Position numbers and translations under genes: made by a program. From NCBI GenBank assembly GCA_023265625.1, contig JAHFST010000011.1, positions 1-64,000 of the forward strand: 64,000 bases of DNA. Direction: 5' to 3'. The notes under the pieces are model-generated. The model saw nothing but the letters and a program-made list of their open reading frames with translations. It ran no database searches and had not been told where the DNA came from. Source of the stretch: Deltaproteobacteria bacterium (GTDB taxonomy: Bacteria > UBA10199 > JACPAL01 > JAHFST01). Positions 30,701 through 41,693 of the stretch are shown one piece after another; positions within the stretch are counted from its first letter, which is position 1; every line of letters begins with the position of its first letter.

Positions 30701-31829
30701 TGTGAAACCGGGCATGATGATTGCCGAATGGTCCCCTTACACAACGCCGATTCTGACCGAGGTGAGCGGTGTAGTGAAATATGGCGATATCGTCGAAGGA
30801 TTTTCCATGCAGGAGCAGGTGGATGAAGTGACGGGTTTGTCTCGTAAGGTGGTCATTGAATCGAAGGATCCTAATTTACGGCCGCGCGTTTCCATCAAGG
30901 ACGAGCATGGTGTCACCAAAAAAATCCCGGGAACGGAACGGGATGCGCGTTATCTATTGCCGGTGGGTGCCAATATTGTCGTCCCAGAGGGGCAGAAGGT
31001 CGATGGCGGTGATGTCATCGTCAAGATCCCCCGAGAGACCACCAAGACCAAGGATATTACCGGAGGTCTGCCGCGGGTTGTCGAGTTATTTGAGGCCCGC
31101 AAACCCAAGGAGTGTGCGATCATCAGTGAGATCGATGGGGTTATTTCATTCGGCAAGGACACCAAGGGGAAACGTCGTGTCATTGCGACTCCAGAAGTGG
31201 GTGAGCCCATTGAATATCTGATCCCTCGAGGTAAGCATATCAATGTGCATGAGGGTGATCATGTCAGGGCCGGTGAGCCGTTGATGGATGGCGCCGCAAA
31301 TCCCCATGATATCCTTAAGGTCTTAGGCGAGAAGGCCTTGGCCAAGTACTTGGTCGACGAAATCCAAGAGGTGTATCGACTCCAAGGCGTGAAAATCAAT
31401 GATAAGCATATTGAGGTTATTGTCCGGCAGATGTTGCGTCGGGTGCGGATCAAGGATCCTGGGCAAACCAGCTTTTTGGCCGATGAGCATGTCGAGAAGG
31501 GGGCCTTTGAGCGCGAGAATGCCAAATTTGGCAAGAAGAGTGACAAGCCAGCGACCGCAGAGCCTTTGCTGTTGGGGATTACCAAGGCATCGCTCTCGAC
31601 CGATAGCTTCATCTCAGCCTCCTCTTTCCAGGAGACCACACGGGTCCTGACCGAGGCGGCGGTGGCCGGTAAGATCGACTATCTAAGAGGTTTAAAAGAA
31701 AACGTCATCATGGGTCGCTTGATTCCGGCGGGGACCGAGGCGGTCCGTTACCGTGACATCAAGATGGAAGTGAAGGATGAGGCGCGTGAGTACGTTGAAC
31801 TCCCCTTTGTGAAGGGAGCCACGGGATAA
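27714..31829 (+). CDS. rpoC: RNA polymerase beta' subunit
   Basis: 1371 residues from GTG 27714, behind AGGAGG at 27704-27709. The N-terminal zinc site is CNCGKYK...CEKCG, the catalytic Mg motif is [10 protein letters not shown], and the second Cys cluster is [13 protein letters not shown]. The length is near the usual proteobacterial value, with no sign of break. Confidence 0.98.
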   Translation: MSDVFSFFEKPRDPQVYKGVRLSLASPEKIREWSHGEVKKPETINYRTFKPERDGLFCAKIFGPVKDYECNCGKYKRMKHRGIVCEKCGVEVIASKVRRERMGHITLATPVAHIWFLKSLPSRIGIMLDMSLRDLEKVLYCEAYVVTDPGNSEFAEGEIISESIYQKAYAEGLKFSVGIGGEVVGSLLKKLNLEDLMKKVRKDLAATKSEATRKKLSRRLKLCEAFIHSGNKPEWMMVETIPVLPPDLRPLVPLDGGRFATSDLNDLYRRVINRNNRLKRLMELNAPDIIIRNEKRMLQEAVDALFDNGRRSKVFTGPNKRPLRSLSDMLKGKQGRFRQNLLGKRVDYSGRSVIVVGPELRLHQAGLPKVMALELFKPFIYQRLEERGFVSTIKGAKKMVEKERPEVWDVLEEVIREHPIMLNRAPTLHRLGIQAFEPVLIEGKAIQLHPLVCTAFNADFDGDQMAVHVPLSLEAQIETRVLMMSTNNILSPASGKPIIVPSQDMVLGIYYLTREMPYSKGEGKIFSSPDEVRIAYDAGEIDLHAKIKVRIDGARVETTVGRVILFDACPEGIPFSFVNKVLDKKAVADLIEACYRTLGSKATVLLADHLKDMGYMYATKAGTSVCIDDMKISATKQKLIESAQREVREIENQYQDGLITAGEKYNKVVDIWAQITEDVAREMMKGMSTDIVEGEKGEKKEIASFNPIFMMADSGARGSAQQMRQLAGMRGLMAKPSGEIIETPITANFREGLTVLQYFISTHGARKGLADTALKTANSGYLTRRLVDVAQDVIIFTPDCATVDGIEMSALVEGGEIIEPMGVRILGRTALEDICDTFTGEVLVKSGNEIQEDDVARIESSGLEKVKIRSVLTCQSEWGVCIKCYGRDLARGHTVNIGEAAGVIAAQSIGEPGTQLTMRTFHIGGAASRRVEQSTLEVRHEGFVKFHNLKTVTNKESNLTVMNRNGEISVVNAEGREWEKYSVIYGARLLVKEGDPVKPGMMIAEWSPYTTPILTEVSGVVKYGDIVEGFSMQEQVDEVTGLSRKVVIESKDPNLRPRVSIKDEHGVTKKIPGTERDARYLLPVGANIVVPEGQKVDGGDVIVKIPRETTKTKDITGGLPRVVELFEARKPKECAIISEIDGVISFGKDTKGKRRVIATPEVGEPIEYLIPRGKHINVHEGDHVRAGEPLMDGAANPHDILKVLGEKALAKYLVDEIQEVYRLQGVKINDKHIEVIVRQMLRRVRIKDPGQTSFLADEHVEKGAFERENAKFGKKSDKPATAEPLLLGITKASLSTDSFISASSFQETTRVLTEAAVAGKIDYLRGLKENVIMGRLIPAGTEAVRYRDIKMEVKDEAREYVELPFVKGATG

Positions 31830-31852
31830 TTCGCTGTTTTTAGTACATTTTC

Positions 31853-31881
31853 TTGACACCCCCCTGTCATTTTGATAGTTA
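31853..31881 (+). promoter_or_regulatory. Promoter upstream of the str cluster
   Basis: TTGACA (31853-31858), 17-base spacer, TAGTTA (31876-31881), about 70 bases before rpsL. A short CCGC...GCGG pairing and GGGGTTTT follow in the leader (31883-31911) and may affect expression. Confidence 0.65.
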
Positions 31882-31949
31882 ACCGCCTCTTTTGTGTTAT
31901 GCGGGGGTTTTGATTAGTTAAACCGTTGTTTTTTAAGGGGAATTTTTAA

Positions 31950-32321
31950 ATGCCCACGATCAGTCAGTTAGTAAAATCGGGTCGAGAAAAGGTGGTCCAT
32001 AAAACGACTGCCCCGGCCCTCGTTGGTGCCCCGCAGCGACGCGGTGTTTGCGTGCGTGTCTATACCACGACTCCGAAAAAACCAAACTCTGCGTTGCGCA
32101 AAGTCGCGCGTGTTCGGTTGAGCAATGGGATGGAAGTTTCGGCCTACATTCCGGGCGAGGGACATAATTTGCAGGAGCATTCTGTCGTGCTCGTGCGAGG
32201 TGGTCGTGTCAAGGATTTGCCGGGTGTGCGTTATCACATTGTGCGTGGGACGCTCGATACGGCGGGTGTTGAAAAACGAAAAAAGAGTCGGTCAAAATAC
32301 GGTGCCAAGCAACCGAAGTAG
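31950..32321 (+). CDS. rpsL: Ribosomal protein S12
   Basis: 123 residues. The decoding-site loop [12 protein letters not shown] carries the Lys equivalent to K43, the position linked to streptomycin resistance, in its sensitive form, and [12 protein letters not shown] is intact. First gene after its own promoter; rpsG follows after 9 bases. Confidence 0.98.
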   Translation: MPTISQLVKSGREKVVHKTTAPALVGAPQRRGVCVRVYTTTPKKPNSALRKVARVRLSNGMEVSAYIPGEGHNLQEHSVVLVRGGRVKDLPGVRYHIVRGTLDTAGVEKRKKSRSKYGAKQPK

Positions 32322-32330
32322 GGGTGAATT

Positions 32331-32801
32331 ATGTCAAGAAAAGGCGCAACAGCTCATCGTGAGATTCTTCCTGACCCAAAATTTCGGGACAAGCTTGTCG
32401 CAAAGTTAATTAACAAATCAATCTTGGATGGAAAAAAGTCGGTGATGGAGCGCATCGTCTATCGTGCATTTGACTTGATCCAATCCAAGACGGGGCAGGA
32501 GCCTCTTAAGGTTTTTAAAGAGGCGCTGGAGAATATCAAGCCCGTGTTGGAAATTCGTTCCAGGCGTGTCGGTGGTGCGACTTATCAGGTGCCGGTTGAG
32601 GTGCGCTCGGATCGCCGCGTGTCTTTGGGGCTGCGTTGGTTGATTTTGTGTGCGCGTGAGCGTGGCGAGAAGTCGATGGAAGATCGTCTTGCGGGTGAGA
32701 TTATGGATGCCCATGCGCGTAAGGGTGGGGCCATGAAAAAGAAGGAAGATGTTCATCGTATGGCCGAGGCGAATCGCGCTTTTGCGCATTATCGTTGGTA
32801 A
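32331..32801 (+). CDS. rpsG: Ribosomal protein S7
   Basis: 156 residues, the standard length. Starts [18 protein letters not shown] and includes [14 protein letters not shown], which contacts the 3' major domain of 16S rRNA. It initiates assembly of the 30S head. fusA begins 15 bases downstream. Confidence 0.98.
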   Translation: MSRKGATAHREILPDPKFRDKLVAKLINKSILDGKKSVMERIVYRAFDLIQSKTGQEPLKVFKEALENIKPVLEIRSRRVGGATYQVPVEVRSDRRVSLGLRWLILCARERGEKSMEDRLAGEIMDAHARKGGAMKKKEDVHRMAEANRAFAHYRW

Positions 32802-32816
32802 CTACATTTAAAATTT

Positions 32817-34904
32817 ATGGCATCAGACAAGACACAATTAGAGAGCACCCGAAATATTGGCATCATTGCCCATATTGATGCGGGTAAGACGACGGTGACG
32901 GAGCGGATTCTTTTTTACACCGGGATCACTCACAAGCTGGGTGAGGTGCATGATGGGTCGGCCACGATGGATTGGATGATTCAAGAGCAGGAGCGTGGCA
33001 TTACGATTACCTCGGCAGCGACGACCTGTTTTTGGCAGGATCATCGCATCAATATTATTGATACTCCCGGTCATGTTGACTTTACGATTGAGGTGGAGCG
33101 TTCCTTGCGCGTGTTGGATGGCGCGGTTGGGGTTTTTTGCGGCGTGGCAGGGGTTCAGCCTCAGTCCGAAACGGTTTGGAAGCAGGCGAATCGTTACGCG
33201 GTGCCTCGGATAGCGTTTGTGAATAAGATGGATCGTACCGGTGCCGACCTGTTTCGTTGTGTCGGAATGATGAAGGATCGCCTCCATGCCAATCCGGTGA
33301 TTTTTGTCTTGCCCATGGGGCAAGGCGCGGACTTTGTCGGTGTGATTGATTTGGTTAAGATGAAGGTCTATGAGTTTGACGAAGAGAGTCAGGGTGGTAC
33401 GGTTGTGGAGAAGGATATACCGGCTGATTTTCTCGCACAGGCACAAGAGTATCGCGACAAGATGGTGGAGGAGATTTCCTCTCATGATGATATTTTGATG
33501 GCGCGTTATTTGGATGGCAAGTCTCCTTCGGTGGAAGAGTTGATTGGGGCGGCTCGTCGTGCCACGCTCGCGGCAAAGATTATCCCGGTCTTTTGTGGCG
33601 CCGCGTTTCGCAATAAGGGGATTCAGTTGTTGTTGGATGCCGTGGTTCATTTTCTCCCTTCACCTGTCGACATTGGAACGGTTCGAGGATGGAATTCGGC
33701 GACTAAAGATCAAATTAAGTCTCGTCAGCCGGAGGCCTCGGCCTCATTGGCGGCGTTGGCATTTAAAATTGCGACGGATTCTTTTGTGGGTTCGCTGACC
33801 TATTTGCGGGTTTACTCGGGGACGCTTGAAGCCGGGGATCAGGTTTATAATTCTTCTAAGGGAAAAAAAGAGAAGGTGACTCGTTTGCTTCGTATGCATG
33901 CCAATAAACGCGAGGATATCAAGAAGGCTGTGGCCGGTGATATTGTGGCGTTGGTTGGCCTGAAACATACGACTACCGGTGATACCCTTTGTGAAGAGCG
34001 CGATCCAATTTTGCTTGAATCGATGGAGTTTCCGGAGCCGGTGATTTCCATTGCGATTGAGCCGAAGACGAAGGCGGATCAGGATAAGTTGTCAGGCTCG
34101 TTGCAAAAGTTGGCGATGGAAGACCCGTCGTTTCGTGTTCGAGTGGATCAAGAAACAGGGCAAACGATTATTTCCGGGATGGGTGAGCTTCACCTTGAGA
34201 TCATTGTGGATCGCTTAATGCGCGAATTCAAGGTGGGTGCCAATATTGGTAAGCCGCAGGTTTCTTACAAGGAAACGGTGACCCAGTCGGCGCGGGCTGA
34301 GGGGCAGTATATTCGGCAATCGGGTGGGCGTGGTCATTATGGTCATGTCTGTCTCTTGGTGGAGCCTCTGCCGCGTGGTGCGGGTTTTGAGTTTGTTGAC
34401 AAGGTTGTGGGTGGTGTCATTCCTAAACAGTTTATTCCCTCGGTTGGTAAGGGGGTTGAGGAAGTGCTTTCGGGCGGGTTTTTGGCCGGCTACTCCTTGG
34501 TTGATGTGCGCGTGACCCTTGAGGGTGGTTCTTTTCATGAAGTCGATTCCTCGGAGATGGCGTTCAAGATTGCGGGTTCTATTGGGTTTAAAGATGCCGT
34601 GCTTAAGGCGGGTCTGGCCATCCTCGAACCTATCATGAAGGTGGAGGTGACGACACCGGATGAATTTTTAGGGGCCGTCGTGGGGGATATTAATGCCCGG
34701 CGCGGACAAATTTTAGGTTCGGAATCGCGCTTGGGGAGTACGAACGTGGATGCGGCCGTCCCGTTGGCGAGGATGTTTGGTTATTCGACGGATATCCGTT
34801 CGCTCACTCAGGGGCGTGCGCTTTTTAGTATGGAATTTTCGCATTATGAGGCAGTGCCTCGTAATGTCTCGGAAGAAATTGTAGCTCGTTCAGAGGGAAG
34901 GTAA
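32817..34904 (+). CDS. fusA: Elongation factor G
   Basis: 695 residues; GTP-driven translocase. G1 motif AHIDAGKT at 18-25, switch [20 protein letters not shown], and domain [11 protein letters not shown] are present. No strong ribosome site precedes the ATG. Unlike in many proteobacteria there is no tuf gene after it; rpsJ begins 5 bases downstream, joining the str and S10 clusters. Confidence 0.98.
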   Translation: MASDKTQLESTRNIGIIAHIDAGKTTVTERILFYTGITHKLGEVHDGSATMDWMIQEQERGITITSAATTCFWQDHRINIIDTPGHVDFTIEVERSLRVLDGAVGVFCGVAGVQPQSETVWKQANRYAVPRIAFVNKMDRTGADLFRCVGMMKDRLHANPVIFVLPMGQGADFVGVIDLVKMKVYEFDEESQGGTVVEKDIPADFLAQAQEYRDKMVEEISSHDDILMARYLDGKSPSVEELIGAARRATLAAKIIPVFCGAAFRNKGIQLLLDAVVHFLPSPVDIGTVRGWNSATKDQIKSRQPEASASLAALAFKIATDSFVGSLTYLRVYSGTLEAGDQVYNSSKGKKEKVTRLLRMHANKREDIKKAVAGDIVALVGLKHTTTGDTLCEERDPILLESMEFPEPVISIAIEPKTKADQDKLSGSLQKLAMEDPSFRVRVDQETGQTIISGMGELHLEIIVDRLMREFKVGANIGKPQVSYKETVTQSARAEGQYIRQSGGRGHYGHVCLLVEPLPRGAGFEFVDKVVGGVIPKQFIPSVGKGVEEVLSGGFLAGYSLVDVRVTLEGGSFHEVDSSEMAFKIAGSIGFKDAVLKAGLAILEPIMKVEVTTPDEFLGAVVGDINARRGQILGSESRLGSTNVDAAVPLARMFGYSTDIRSLTQGRALFSMEFSHYEAVPRNVSEEIVARSEGR

Positions 34905-34909
34905 CTGAA

Positions 34910-35236
34910 ATGGCAACCGAATACGACAAGGGTACAAAAATTAGGATCCGGCTCAAAGGTTTTGATCACAGGCTGTTGGATCAATCCACGGGTGAGATTG
35001 TTGAGACGGTGCGCCGCACTGGTGGGCATATCGCCGGGCCGATTCCGCTCCCGACTAAGATTGAGCGCTATTGCGTCTTGCGTTCCCCCCACACGGATAA
35101 GAAATCGCGTGAGCAGTTTGAGATTAGGACACACAAGAGATTGCTCGATATTCTCGAGCCAACCCAACAGACCATTGATTCCCTGATGAAGTTAGAGTTG
35201 TCGGCGGGGATTGAGGTTGAGATTAGAATTTTATAA
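34910..35236 (+). CDS. rpsJ: Ribosomal protein S10
   Basis: 108 residues, a few longer at the N-terminus than the usual 102-105. Contains [20 protein letters not shown] and [11 protein letters not shown]. Besides its 30S role, S10 is NusE in antitermination complexes. Five bases after fusA, so probably one transcript. Confidence 0.97.
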   Translation: MATEYDKGTKIRIRLKGFDHRLLDQSTGEIVETVRRTGGHIAGPIPLPTKIERYCVLRSPHTDKKSREQFEIRTHKRLLDILEPTQQTIDSLMKLELSAGIEVEIRIL

Positions 35237-35248
35237 ACAGGACATATC

Positions 35249-35848
35249 ATGTTGATTGGTAGAAAATTAGGAATGACGCAGCTCTTCAATGAAGCGGGGC
35301 ATCTGGTGCCGGTGACGGTTATTCAGGCTGGTCCTTGCTCGGTGGTGCGCAAGAAGACGCGTGAGCGGGATGGGTATGAATCGCTTCAGTTGGGTTTTGA
35401 GCCCGTTTCGGATCATAAAAAGAAACGCAAAAATCCCCGTATGTTTCGGATCCTTCGGGAATTTCGGGTGGAGGATGGGGCGGGTTTTGATGCCGGGCAG
35501 GTCTTGACGGTAACGCTTTTTAAATCGTCCGATATTGTGCATGTGGTTGGCACCTCCAAGGGGCGTGGCTTCCAGGGTGTTATCAAGCGTCATGGCAAGG
35601 CCGGTGGACCGGCTTCGCACGGATCCCGGTTTCATCGTACCACGGGTTCCATTGGGCAGAGAACATGGCCGGGAGAGGTTTTTAAGAATATGAAACTGCC
35701 GGGTCACATGGGTGATGAGCGTGTCACGGTGCGGAATCTCCAGGTGGTTGGGATCCGTGAGGAAGATAATTTATTGCTGATTCGCGGGGCCGTTCCTGGA
35801 TGTAAAAATAGTTTGGTTTTAATCAAGAATGCGGCGGCACAAGGTTAA
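35249..35848 (+). CDS. rplC: Ribosomal protein L3
   Basis: 199 residues. The long internal arm that reaches the peptidyl-transferase centre is recognisable (GRGFQGVIKRHGKAGGPASH, then HRTTGSIGQ). Starts MLIGRKLGMTQLF. Gln in the SIGQ turn is the usual methylated residue. rplD follows after 6 bases. Confidence 0.97.
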   Translation: MLIGRKLGMTQLFNEAGHLVPVTVIQAGPCSVVRKKTRERDGYESLQLGFEPVSDHKKKRKNPRMFRILREFRVEDGAGFDAGQVLTVTLFKSSDIVHVVGTSKGRGFQGVIKRHGKAGGPASHGSRFHRTTGSIGQRTWPGEVFKNMKLPGHMGDERVTVRNLQVVGIREEDNLLLIRGAVPGCKNSLVLIKNAAAQG

Positions 35849-35854
35849 TTTTTT

Positions 35855-36469
35855 ATGGCGCAACTAAAATCTCTAGAGATCGATAAGCAGGTTTGGGGTG
35901 AGAAGGGTAATCCCTTCTTGGTTCACCAGGTGGTGGTAAAGGAGTTGTCCTCGAGGCGTCAGGGGAATTCCAAGGTTAAAAGCCGCCACGAGGTAGCCGG
36001 GAGTACGCGCAAGATATACCGGCAAAAGGGGACGGGTAACGCCCGTCACGGTGATATCAAGGCCCCGCTTTTTGTCGGGGGTGGTCAGGCCTTTGGTCCG
36101 AAACCGCGTGATTGGTCCTATGTATTGCCGCGCAAGATTAGAAAAGGTGGGCTGCGCGCCGTAATATTGCAACGTAAGTTGGAAGAGAAATTGTGGCTTT
36201 TGGAGAATCTTGATTGGCAGACACCGAAGACAAAATTGGCGGCGCAGTTTTTTGCCGGAGCCAAAATTACGAGCGGCTTAGTGGTGGTTGAGGGTACGGA
36301 TCAGATGGCCGAGCGCGCCATTCGTAATTTAGCGCGTTTTGCCGTGCGTCGTTGGGAAGACGTGAGTGTGGCCGATATTCTTAAGTATGAGAATCTCATC
36401 TTGACGCAGGGGGCTTATCAGCAATTGACCCGACGTTTAGTGCAAGGTGAAAAGGAGCGTGTGGCATGA
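35855..36469 (+). CDS. rplD: Ribosomal protein L4
   Basis: 204 residues. The extended loop reads RKIYRQKGTGNARHGDIKAPLFVGGGQAFGPKPRDW when joined across its two conserved halves, and lines the exit tunnel. L4 often represses the S10 operon, but no leader structure could be assigned here. Overlaps rplW by four bases. Confidence 0.96.
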   Translation: MAQLKSLEIDKQVWGEKGNPFLVHQVVVKELSSRRQGNSKVKSRHEVAGSTRKIYRQKGTGNARHGDIKAPLFVGGGQAFGPKPRDWSYVLPRKIRKGGLRAVILQRKLEEKLWLLENLDWQTPKTKLAAQFFAGAKITSGLVVVEGTDQMAERAIRNLARFAVRRWEDVSVADILKYENLILTQGAYQQLTRRLVQGEKERVA

Positions 36470-36753
36470 GGGCTATGGATGTTGTGAGGCGTCCTGTCAT
36501 TACGGAAAAGGCCATGGCGTCTCGGGAACTGAGCAATCGCTATGTTTTTGAGGTGGCGGTGGCTGCCTCCAAGCCGGTGATTCGCAAGGCTGTGGAAGAA
36601 TTATTTAAGGTGAAAGTCGCAACGGTGCACACTTTGATTCAGCATGGGCGTTTTCGTAGAATGGGAAAAAATCGCACGAGGATTGCCAATTGGAAAAAAG
36701 CCGTGGTGACCTTGGAGGCGGGACAAAAGATTGAAATGTTGGAGACGAAATAA
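36466..36753 (+). CDS. rplW: Ribosomal protein L23
   Basis: 95 residues: [14 protein letters not shown] at the start and [18 protein letters not shown] in the rRNA-binding loop. It sits at the tunnel exit and docks trigger factor and SRP. ATGA overlap with rplD. Confidence 0.96.
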   Translation: MRAMDVVRRPVITEKAMASRELSNRYVFEVAVAASKPVIRKAVEELFKVKVATVHTLIQHGRFRRMGKNRTRIANWKKAVVTLEAGQKIEMLETK

Positions 36754-36755
36754 TT

Positions 36756-37586
36756 ATGCCAGTTAAAAATTACCAACCTTTTACTCCGACACGACGCTAT
36801 CTGACGACCCTGGATTATTCAGGTTTGAGTAAGCAGGGCCCGGAACGTAAGTTGTTGCGTCCGATGCCCAAAAGCGGCGGGCGTAACAATCGAGGGCGTG
36901 TCACGGCCCGGTTCATTGGCGGTGGTCACAAGCAGCGGTATCGCGTGATTGATTTTAAGCGCAACAAATGGGGCATTCCTGGTCGTGTGGAGACCTTGGA
37001 GTATGATCCAAATCGAACGGCGTTTATCGCGTTGGTGGTTTATAGCGATGGAGAGCGCCGTTATATTTTGGCCCCGATTGGTTTGCGCGTGAACGACGAT
37101 GTGATTGCGGCCCAAGAGGCGGATATTCGTCCGGGTAACCATTTGCCGCTGCGTCATATCCCGCTGGGCACGGAAATTCACAATGTCGAACTTTATAAGG
37201 GCCGGGGTGGGCAGATGGTGCGTAGCGCTGGCAGCATGGCGCAGTTGGTGGCCAAGGAGGGCACGCATGCTCAGATCCGCCTCCCCTCTGGTGAAGTGAG
37301 GGTGGTTAATCTTGATTGTTCGGCGACGATTGGGCAGGTCTCAAATCCGGATAATTTTAACATCACCATGGGTAAGGCCGGCCGGACTCGTTGGGCGGGT
37401 CGACTGCCTCGCCAACGCGGTGTTTCGATGAACCCGGTGGATCATCCGCATGGCGGTGGTGAAGGAAAATCGAAGGGTGGCAATCATCCTGTGTCGATTT
37501 GGGGAACTCCGGCTAAGGGTTACAAGACTAGACATAATAAACGTACGGATCGTTTCATTGTGAAAGATCGTCGGGCAAAAATTTAG
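36756..37586 (+). CDS. rplB: Ribosomal protein L2
   Basis: 276 residues, full length. Contains the conserved segment [19 protein letters not shown] with the His implicated in peptidyl-transferase function, and [19 protein letters not shown]. Only 2 bases separate it from rplW. Confidence 0.98.
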   Translation: MPVKNYQPFTPTRRYLTTLDYSGLSKQGPERKLLRPMPKSGGRNNRGRVTARFIGGGHKQRYRVIDFKRNKWGIPGRVETLEYDPNRTAFIALVVYSDGERRYILAPIGLRVNDDVIAAQEADIRPGNHLPLRHIPLGTEIHNVELYKGRGGQMVRSAGSMAQLVAKEGTHAQIRLPSGEVRVVNLDCSATIGQVSNPDNFNITMGKAGRTRWAGRLPRQRGVSMNPVDHPHGGGEGKSKGGNHPVSIWGTPAKGYKTRHNKRTDRFIVKDRRAKI

Positions 37587-37595
37587 GAACTGACT

Positions 37596-37937
37596 ATGGC
37601 GAGATCTATTAAAAAAGGGCCGTTTGTCGATAAGCATCTGAGTGAAAAGGTTGAGGCGTCACGCGGTAATCAGAGCCGCAAGGTGATCAAGACTTGGTCG
37701 CGACGCTCCACCATTACGCCTGATTTTGTCGGGTTAACCTTTGCGGTGCATAATGGGCGTAAGTTTATTCCGGTGTTTGTGAATGAAAATATGGTGGGAC
37801 ACAAATTGGGAGAGTTTTCTCCGACACGTTTATTCAAGGGGCATTCCGGCATTCGCAAGGCGGAGACTCCAGGTGGAGCGCCCGGTGGAGCGCCTGGAGC
37901 CGCACCAGCAGCGGCCCCGGCCGCCAAGGCGGGATAA
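37596..37937 (+). CDS. rpsS: Ribosomal protein S19 with Gly/Ala/Pro-rich tail
   Basis: 113 residues; the usual length is about 92. The core is normal ([15 protein letters not shown] ... [18 protein letters not shown]). The last 24 residues are a low-complexity tail of Gly, Ala and Pro ([15 protein letters not shown]...AAKAG). S19 sits in the 30S head with S13; the tail would be disordered and near the A-site tRNA side. rplV starts 3 bases after the stop. Confidence 0.96.
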   Translation: MARSIKKGPFVDKHLSEKVEASRGNQSRKVIKTWSRRSTITPDFVGLTFAVHNGRKFIPVFVNENMVGHKLGEFSPTRLFKGHSGIRKAETPGGAPGGAPGAAPAAAPAAKAG

Positions 37938-37940
37938 TTT

Positions 37941-38294
37941 ATGGCAGAGGTTAAAGCAAAGTTGCGTTATTTGAGGGTGTCACCGCGTAAGGTTAGACGC
38001 GTGGTGGATACCATCCGTGGTCGCAAGGTGGAGGAGGCGCTTGATATCCTTAACTTCACCACCATGGCCTCAGCGCCGGATCTTTCTAAGTTGATCCGTT
38101 CCGCGTTGGCCAATGCGGGTCAGCGGGGCGGCATGGATGTGGATCAGCTCTATCTGAAATCGATTTGGGTCAGTGTTGGACCCATTATTAAGCGGTATCT
38201 GGCAAGGGCTCGTGGCTCGGCCTCACGGATCAATAAGCGCACGAGTCACATCACCGTTGTGTTGGATGAAAAGCAATTAACGAAGTCTAGCTGA
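37941..38294 (+). CDS. rplV: Ribosomal protein L22
   Basis: 117 residues. Starts [23 protein letters not shown] and ends with the beta-hairpin segment [17 protein letters not shown], which reaches the exit tunnel. Normal for the family. Confidence 0.97.
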   Translation: MAEVKAKLRYLRVSPRKVRRVVDTIRGRKVEEALDILNFTTMASAPDLSKLIRSALANAGQRGGMDVDQLYLKSIWVSVGPIIKRYLARARGSASRINKRTSHITVVLDEKQLTKSS

Positions 38295-38304
38295 GGGAGC
38301 GCGG

Positions 38305-38976
38305 ATGGGACAGAAGACAAATCCAATTGGTTTTCGACTTGGCATCACTCGGGCGGGGATTTCCCATTGGTATGCGCGTCGTGATTACGCAAAGTATGTG
38401 CGTGAAGACAATGACATTCGCATCCTCGTGAAAAAACGCCTCTACCATGCGGGGGTGAGCCGCACCGAGATTGAGCGTCGAGGCAGCGGTGTGACGGTCA
38501 ATATTTACACCGCGCGTCCGGGAATCGTGATCGGGAAAAAAGGCACGGGGATTGACGCCTTGAAGATTGAATTGAATCAGATGATGGCTAAAGAGATTAA
38601 TGTGAACATTCATGAAGTGCGCAAGCCGGAATTGGATGCCCAATTGGTCGCGGAAAACATCGCCCTCCAGCTCGAGCGTCGTATTGCGTTTCGTCGCGCG
38701 TTGAAAAAAGCGGTTCAATCAACGCTCAAGTTTGGGGCTTTGGGAATTAAAGTTCAATGTGGCGGTCGTTTGGGGGGGGCTGAAATTGCCCGATCTGAGT
38801 GGTATCGGGAAGGGCGAGTTCCGCTTCATACGTTGCGGGCGGATATTGATTACGGTGTCGCTGAGGCGAATACGACATATGGAAAGATTGGCGTTAAGTG
38901 TTGGATTTATCGGGGAGAGGTTCTGGCCCCTCGGGCAGGGATAGCGCCGCAAAAGGTTGTTGGAGGTCAAGCTTAG
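38305..38976 (+). CDS. rpsC: Ribosomal protein S3
   Basis: 223 residues. [16 protein letters not shown] at the N-terminus, a KH domain with [12 protein letters not shown], and the C-terminal domain ending [16 protein letters not shown]. It helps form the mRNA entry site. ATG behind GGGAGCGCGG. Confidence 0.97.
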   Translation: MGQKTNPIGFRLGITRAGISHWYARRDYAKYVREDNDIRILVKKRLYHAGVSRTEIERRGSGVTVNIYTARPGIVIGKKGTGIDALKIELNQMMAKEINVNIHEVRKPELDAQLVAENIALQLERRIAFRRALKKAVQSTLKFGALGIKVQCGGRLGGAEIARSEWYREGRVPLHTLRADIDYGVAEANTTYGKIGVKCWIYRGEVLAPRAGIAPQKVVGGQA

Positions 38977-38977
38977 T

Positions 38978-39400
38978 ATGTTACAGCCGGCACGTACAAA
39001 ATTTAGAAAGACTCACAAGGGGCGTAATCGTGGCATGGCGACCCGGGGTTGTTTTTTGAATTTCGGGGAGTTTGGTTTGCAGGCCCTGACGCGAGGGACA
39101 GTGACGGCGCGTCAGATTGAGGCCTGTCGTCTGTCCATGGCGCGTCTTTTGAAAAAGGGTGGCAAGGTGTTTGTCCGCTTTTTCCCCGATAAGCCGATCA
39201 CCAAGAAGCCTCTCGAGACCCGGCAAGGAAAAGGTAAGGGGCCGGTTGAAGCGTGGGGTGCGGTGATCAAGCCGGGTCGTGTCTTGTTTGAAATTGGCGG
39301 CGTGGAAGAGGTGCTTGCCAAAGAAGCCTTAAAGCTGGCTTCCGATAAATTGTCGGTTAGGTCACAGATTGTCAGCCGGGAGAAATTTCGTGGAGCTTAA
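38978..39400 (+). CDS. rplP: Ribosomal protein L16
   Basis: 140 residues from ATG 38978, one base after the rpsC stop; GGAGG at 38962-38966 is the ribosome site. An in-frame start at 38957 would overlap rpsC without family support. Conserved [16 protein letters not shown] and [10 protein letters not shown]-like [13 protein letters not shown] are intact. It overlaps rpmC by 11 bases. Confidence 0.96.
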   Translation: MLQPARTKFRKTHKGRNRGMATRGCFLNFGEFGLQALTRGTVTARQIEACRLSMARLLKKGGKVFVRFFPDKPITKKPLETRQGKGKGPVEAWGAVIKPGRVLFEIGGVEEVLAKEALKLASDKLSVRSQIVSREKFRGA

Positions 39401-39593
39401 AGAAATTAGGACAAAGAAGGTGGATGAATTGGTCGTGCTTGAAGAGAAGTTGCGGCAGGACCTGAGTGGTCTTCATTTAAAGAAGATAACGGGCAATTTG
39501 ACCGATACGACTTCGATGCGTAAAGTACGAAAAAACATTGCTCGTGTTCTAACGATTAAGGGAGAGATGTTGCGGAAGGGTGAAAAAGTATGA
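39390..39593 (+). CDS. rpmC: Ribosomal protein L29
   Basis: 67 residues from GTG 39390 ([20 protein letters not shown]), chosen by the GGAG at 39379-39382 and the family start; an upstream start at 39369 lies deeper in rplP. Two-helix protein at the tunnel exit. ATGA overlap with rpsQ. Confidence 0.93.
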   Translation: MELKEIRTKKVDELVVLEEKLRQDLSGLHLKKITGNLTDTTSMRKVRKNIARVLTIKGEMLRKGEKV

Positions 39594-39856
39594 ACAAACG
39601 TAGAATTAAAAAAAGCAAGGTAGGTCGTGTTATCTCTCACGCGATGAATAAGACGGCGGTGGTAGAGTCCAGTCGCCTGGTGCACCACGGCCAATTTAAA
39701 AAATATGTCAAGAGCTCGAAGATTTATAAAGTTCATGATGAAAAAAATGAGTGCAAAGTAGGTGATAGGGTCATTATTCTCGAGATGCGGCCACTTTCCA
39801 AGACTAAGTCTTGGCGGGTTGATAAGATTTTAGAACGTCGGGAGGCGTTGCAATGA
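39590..39856 (+). CDS. rpsQ: Ribosomal protein S17
   Basis: 88 residues of the OB fold type: [15 protein letters not shown], then [14 protein letters not shown] and [20 protein letters not shown]. Overlaps both neighbours by four bases. Confidence 0.96.
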   Translation: MNKRRIKKSKVGRVISHAMNKTAVVESSRLVHHGQFKKYVKSSKIYKVHDEKNECKVGDRVIILEMRPLSKTKSWRVDKILERREALQ

Positions 39857-40221
39857 TTCAACCCTTTACTATGTGTCGTTCCGCAGACAATTCCGGTGCG
39901 CGTAAGCTGATGTGCATTCGCGTGCTGGGTGGGACACGCAGACGTTATGCATCGATTGGCGATGTCATTGTGGTAGCGGTTAAGGAGGCTTTGCCTGATT
40001 CGAAGGTTAAAAAAGGTGATGTCAAAAAAGCGGTTATTGTCCGGACGACTAAAGAGATTCGGCGCCAGGATGGCACGTATATAAAATTTGACGAGAATTC
40101 GGTGGTATTGATTGACCAGGCGGGAGAGCCTTTAGGGACGCGTATCTTTGGGCCGGTGGCTCGTGAATTGAGGGCCAAGCGGTTTGGTAAAATTATTTCG
40201 TTGGCACCAGAGGTTTTATGA
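39853..40221 (+). CDS. rplN: Ribosomal protein L14
   Basis: 122 residues, the standard length. [27 protein letters not shown] at the start (family signature spans two strands) and [13 protein letters not shown] near the end. Part of the 50S interface. Overlaps rpsQ and rplX by four bases. Confidence 0.97.
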   Translation: MIQPFTMCRSADNSGARKLMCIRVLGGTRRRYASIGDVIVVAVKEALPDSKVKKGDVKKAVIVRTTKEIRRQDGTYIKFDENSVVLIDQAGEPLGTRIFGPVARELRAKRFGKIISLAPEVL

Positions 40222-40529
40222 GAATTAAGAAAAATGATACCGTCATTGTGATCTCAGGACGTTCCAAGGGTAAGATTGGGAAGGTGTTGAGCGTGGTGAG
40301 GGAGAGCGAGCGGGCCTTTGTTGAGAAGGTCAATATGGTGAAACGCCATCAGAAGCCGACCCAGCAAAATCGTCAGGGCGGGATTGTGGAGAAAGAGGCC
40401 TCGATTCATCTCTCCAATTTAATGTTACTGGATCCTAAAGATAAAAAGCCGACGCGGATTAGTTATAAAATTGCAAAAGATGGTTCAAAAAATCGAGTTT
40501 CAAAGCGATCTGGTGAGGTAATCAAATAA
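40218..40529 (+). CDS. rplX: Ribosomal protein L24
   Basis: 103 residues. KOW motif near the N-terminus ([20 protein letters not shown]), then [20 protein letters not shown]. Initiates 50S assembly. Its stop TAA shares one base with the ATG of rplE. Confidence 0.96.
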   Translation: MRIKKNDTVIVISGRSKGKIGKVLSVVRESERAFVEKVNMVKRHQKPTQQNRQGGIVEKEASIHLSNLMLLDPKDKKPTRISYKIAKDGSKNRVSKRSGEVIK

Positions 40530-41062
40530 TGTCTTACGAAGCTATCTATAAACAGAAGAGTGCCGATTTGGCAAAAGAACTTGGGATTAAAAATCCGATG
40601 CGTTTGCCCCGCTTGAGCAAGATTGTTGTTTCAAGCTGCGTGAAGGACGTGACGCAAGATTCCAAGGTGCTCGACAAGGTAGCGGAAGAAGTGGGTGTTA
40701 TTACCGGTCAGAAACCTTTGATCACCAAGGCCAAGAAGTCGATCGCCAATTTTAAGCTGCGTGAAGGCATGTCGATTGGTTGCAAGGTGACGTTGCGTCG
40801 CAAGATGATGTATGAGTTTCTCAACCGCTTGGTCAACCTGTCGATGCCTCGGATGCGCGATTTTCATGGCATTCCAAGCAAGGGTTTTGACGGACGCGGC
40901 AATTACACCTTGGGTGTAACCGAGCAGATTATTTTTCCAGAGATCAACTTTGATAAGATCGACAAAGTCCGTGGGATGAATGTTACTTTTGTGACCACGG
41001 CGCGGACTGACCAGGAGGCGAAGGCCTTGCTCAAGGTTTTAGGAATGCCGTTTAGTGCTTGA
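40529..41062 (+). CDS. rplE: Ribosomal protein L5
   Basis: 177 residues. The N-terminal [34 protein letters not shown], and [20 protein letters not shown] are recognised. It binds 5S rRNA and contacts the P-site tRNA. Confidence 0.97.
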   Translation: MSYEAIYKQKSADLAKELGIKNPMRLPRLSKIVVSSCVKDVTQDSKVLDKVAEEVGVITGQKPLITKAKKSIANFKLREGMSIGCKVTLRRKMMYEFLNRLVNLSMPRMRDFHGIPSKGFDGRGNYTLGVTEQIIFPEINFDKIDKVRGMNVTFVTTARTDQEAKALLKVLGMPFSA

Positions 41063-41076
41063 AAGGATTTTTTTAT

Positions 41077-41262
41077 ATGGCCAAAAAGTCGTTAATGTTG
41101 AAGGCGCTCAAGACACCAAAATTTAAGGTGAGGGGCTACAATCGTTGTGGTTATTGCGGCCGGCCGCGCGCCTTTTTGCGCCGCTTTGGGATGTGCCGGC
41201 TTTGTTTCCGCAAAAAAGCCCTGTTTGGTGAATTACCGGGAATCATGAAGGCTAGTTGGTAA
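41077..41262 (+). CDS. rpsN: Ribosomal protein S14, zinc-binding short type
   Basis: 61 residues from ATG 41077, starting [10 protein letters not shown]; an in-frame ATG at 41059 would overlap rplE. Zinc site C24, C27, C40, C43 (CGYC...CRLC). This short zinc form (rpsZ type) differs from the 101-residue zinc-free form of many gammaproteobacteria. Confidence 0.95.
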   Translation: MAKKSLMLKALKTPKFKVRGYNRCGYCGRPRAFLRRFGMCRLCFRKKALFGELPGIMKASW

Positions 41263-41277
41263 AAAGTGGAGATTTAA

Positions 41278-41682
41278 ATGACAGATCCGATCGCAGACTT
41301 GTTGACTAGGATTCGTAACGCGTTGAAGGCTCGACATGCCGAGGTGGCGGTGCCTCATTCCAATTTGAAGCATGAGATTGTTCGCATCCTTTACCAAGAA
41401 GGTTTGGTGACGGGTTATCGCTTGGCGGAGAGTGAAGAGGGAGAGGGGCACGGTAAGGTCATCTGTATTGCCTTAAAGTATGCCAAAGATAAGCAGCCCG
41501 TGATTGAGAGATTGAGACGTTATAGCCGTCCCGGGCTTCGCACGTATGTTGGTTATAAGGAGTTACGTCCGGTTCGTAACGGAATGGGACTCATGATTCT
41601 TTCGACCCCAAAAGGGGTACTCACCGATACGCAGGCGAGGCAGCAAAAAGTCGGTGGGGAAGCACTTTGTACTATCTGGTAA
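41278..41682 (+). CDS. rpsH: Ribosomal protein S8
   Basis: 134 residues: MTDPIADLLTRIRNAL at the start and the C-terminal GLMILSTPKGVLTD and GGEALCTIW. Binds the central domain of 16S rRNA and often represses the spc operon. Normal length. Confidence 0.97.
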   Translation: MTDPIADLLTRIRNALKARHAEVAVPHSNLKHEIVRILYQEGLVTGYRLAESEEGEGHGKVICIALKYAKDKQPVIERLRRYSRPGLRTYVGYKELRPVRNGMGLMILSTPKGVLTDTQARQQKVGGEALCTIW

Positions 41683-41693
41683 GGGAGTAATTT

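Noticed and set aside
31883-31911. Strong intrinsic terminator in the rpsL leader
   Set aside because: Only about four G-C pairs and a short T run; noted as a weak structure within the promoter entry.
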